Positions 63,344 to 64,000 of a stretch of DNA of 64,000 nt are shown here, piece by piece. The notes below the pieces were generated by a model that saw only the letters and a program-made list of their open reading frames with translations, was not told the origin of the DNA and did no database searches. Numbering within the stretch: position 1 is the stretch's first letter; every line of letters begins with the position of its first letter. This DNA comes from Conexibacter sp. CPCC 206217 (GTDB lineage Bacteria; Actinomycetota; Thermoleophilia; Solirubrobacterales; Solirubrobacteraceae). Both the position numbers and the translations under genes were made by a program. Location: NCBI RefSeq assembly GCF_030646165.1, contig NZ_JAUTDO010000013.1, forward strand, positions 1 through 64,000, read 5' to 3'.

Positions 63344-64000
63344 CGACGACGCCCGGCCCGCGCCGGCGCTCGCTCTCGACGCGCGCGCCCCTGCGTCGCG
63401 CCGCCGCCCTGCTCCTGCTGCTTGCCGGCTGCGCGCTGCTCGCCGCCGGCTGCGGCTCCAGCGACGGCGGCACGCAGACCGCGTCGGGCTCCGCCGACGG
63501 GCGCTTCGCGGCCGCCGACACGCTGCCGCCCGGCCTCGCCGGCAGAGCGGCGCCGCGGATGGCGCTGACCGACGCCAGCACGGCGGACGAGAGAACGCTC
63601 GACACCGCCTCGCTCGCCGGCACGCCGTACCTCGTCACGTTCCTCTACACGAACTGCCCCGACGTCTGCCCGCTGATCGGCCAGGAGATCCGGCAGTCGC
63701 TGCAGGAGCTGGGGCCGCGCGCCAGAGACGTCGCGGTCGTCGCCGTCAGCGTCGACCCGCGCCACGACACGGCCGAGGCCGTGCGCACGTGGCTCAGACG
63801 CCAGCGCCAGCCGTCGCAGTTCCACTACCTGATCGGCTCCGAGCAGCAGCTGACGCCGGTCTGGAGAGCGTTCTACGCCGCTCCGCAGGTCGCCGGCAAC
63901 CCCGACAGCGCGCACACCGCCGTCGTCTGGCTCGTCGACGCCCAGGGCAGACTCGCCGGCAAGATCAGCGCCGGCGCCGCCTTCGAACCGGCCGACCTCG
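63340..64000 (+). CDS. SCO1/SenC-family copper chaperone lipoprotein (3' end outside window)
   Basis: The first 220 codons of a copper-binding thioredoxin-like protein that delivers copper to cytochrome c oxidase subunit II. The signal segment ends in a lipobox LAAGC, so it is a lipoprotein. The metal motif is TNCPDVCPLIG (Cys-x3-Cys), and the third ligand is the His of SAHTAVVWLVDAQG; RDVAVVAVSVDPRHDT is the usual central strand. GTG start overlaps the preceding stop. I count six AGA among 20 Arg codons and no AGG or CGA. The gene runs off the window end. Confidence 0.9.
   Translation, partial: MTTTPGPRRRSLSTRAPLRRAAALLLLLAGCALLAAGCGSSDGGTQTASGSADGRFAAADTLPPGLAGRAAPRMALTDASTADERTLDTASLAGTPYLVTFLYTNCPDVCPLIGQEIRQSLQELGPRARDVAVVAVSVDPRHDTAEAVRTWLRRQRQPSQFHYLIGSEQQLTPVWRAFYAAPQVAGNPDSAHTAVVWLVDAQGRLAGKISAGAAFEPADL

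Noticed and set aside
1..64000. tRNA, rRNA or insertion sequence
   Set aside because: No cloverleaf with a GGTTCRA arm, no rRNA core sequence and no transposase-like protein was recognised on either strand.

Overview
The window comes from a very GC-rich bacterium, most likely an actinobacterium of the Thermoleophilia/Solirubrobacterales type (Conexibacter-like; this is inference). Pointers are a Crp-family regulator, PafB and PafC fused in one protein, a PAC2-family protein, an Mrp without the CxxC pair, an F420/FMN-type split-barrel protein, a DUF2342-like zincin, GroES/GroEL under two CIRCE operators, GTG/TTG starts, and very many ATGA/GTGA/TTGA overlaps between genes. An oddity is the frequent use of the A-ending arginine codon AGA in many genes, especially exported ones, but not in GroES.

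Layout. 1-5.7 kb: end of a collagen-like surface protein, a glycosyltransferase/membrane protein/trehalose-6-phosphatase run, and a divergent HxlR repressor/MFS exporter pair with two matching operators. 5.7-14.4 kb: K+/H+ antiporter, pentapeptide protein, HD nuclease, PAC2 protein, a second collagen-like surface protein and a secreted Ig-like protein. 14.5-22.1 kb: Fe-S helicase-nuclease, inositol-phosphatase-like enzyme, zincin, an Ala/Arg-rich histone-H1/phasin-like protein, Mrp. 22.1-28.7 kb: ferredoxin, two membrane proteins, amidase, citrate synthase and a lower-GC AlbA_2 regulator that looks imported. 28.9-34.5 kb: groEL, groES, ASCH, Nudix and Crp-type regulator genes, and a sigma factor/DUF4349 pair. 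34.5-42.2 kb: glycerophosphodiester phosphodiesterase, Nei, Lhr helicase, family-5 uracil-DNA glycosylase and a TetR regulator. 42.3-45.4 kb: dTDP-rhamnose genes rmlB, rmlD, rmlA (no rmlC). 45.4-51.8 kb: split-barrel oxidoreductase, PafBC, a second HD protein and a large LuxR ATPase regulator. 52.2-55.1 kb: alpha/beta hydrolase, PHA-synthase-like protein, NlpC/P60-like lipoprotein. 55.2-64 kb: an envelope copper and disulfide cluster (CopC-CopD fusion, two YcnI proteins of which one is fused to CopC, DsbA-like/VKOR pair, large membrane protein, SCO1).

Links. The window holds repair enzymes (helicase-nuclease, Nei, Lhr, UDG) and the damage regulator PafBC; the lhr promoter carries both a LexA-type box and a PafBC-type promoter. 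The Crp-type regulator may act on a Crp-like site upstream of the hydrolase/PHA-synthase pair. The last 9 kb reads as one strand-coherent unit for copper delivery and thiol oxidation outside the membrane, plausibly serving cytochrome oxidase assembly. I see no CRISPR array, tRNA, rRNA or insertion sequence.
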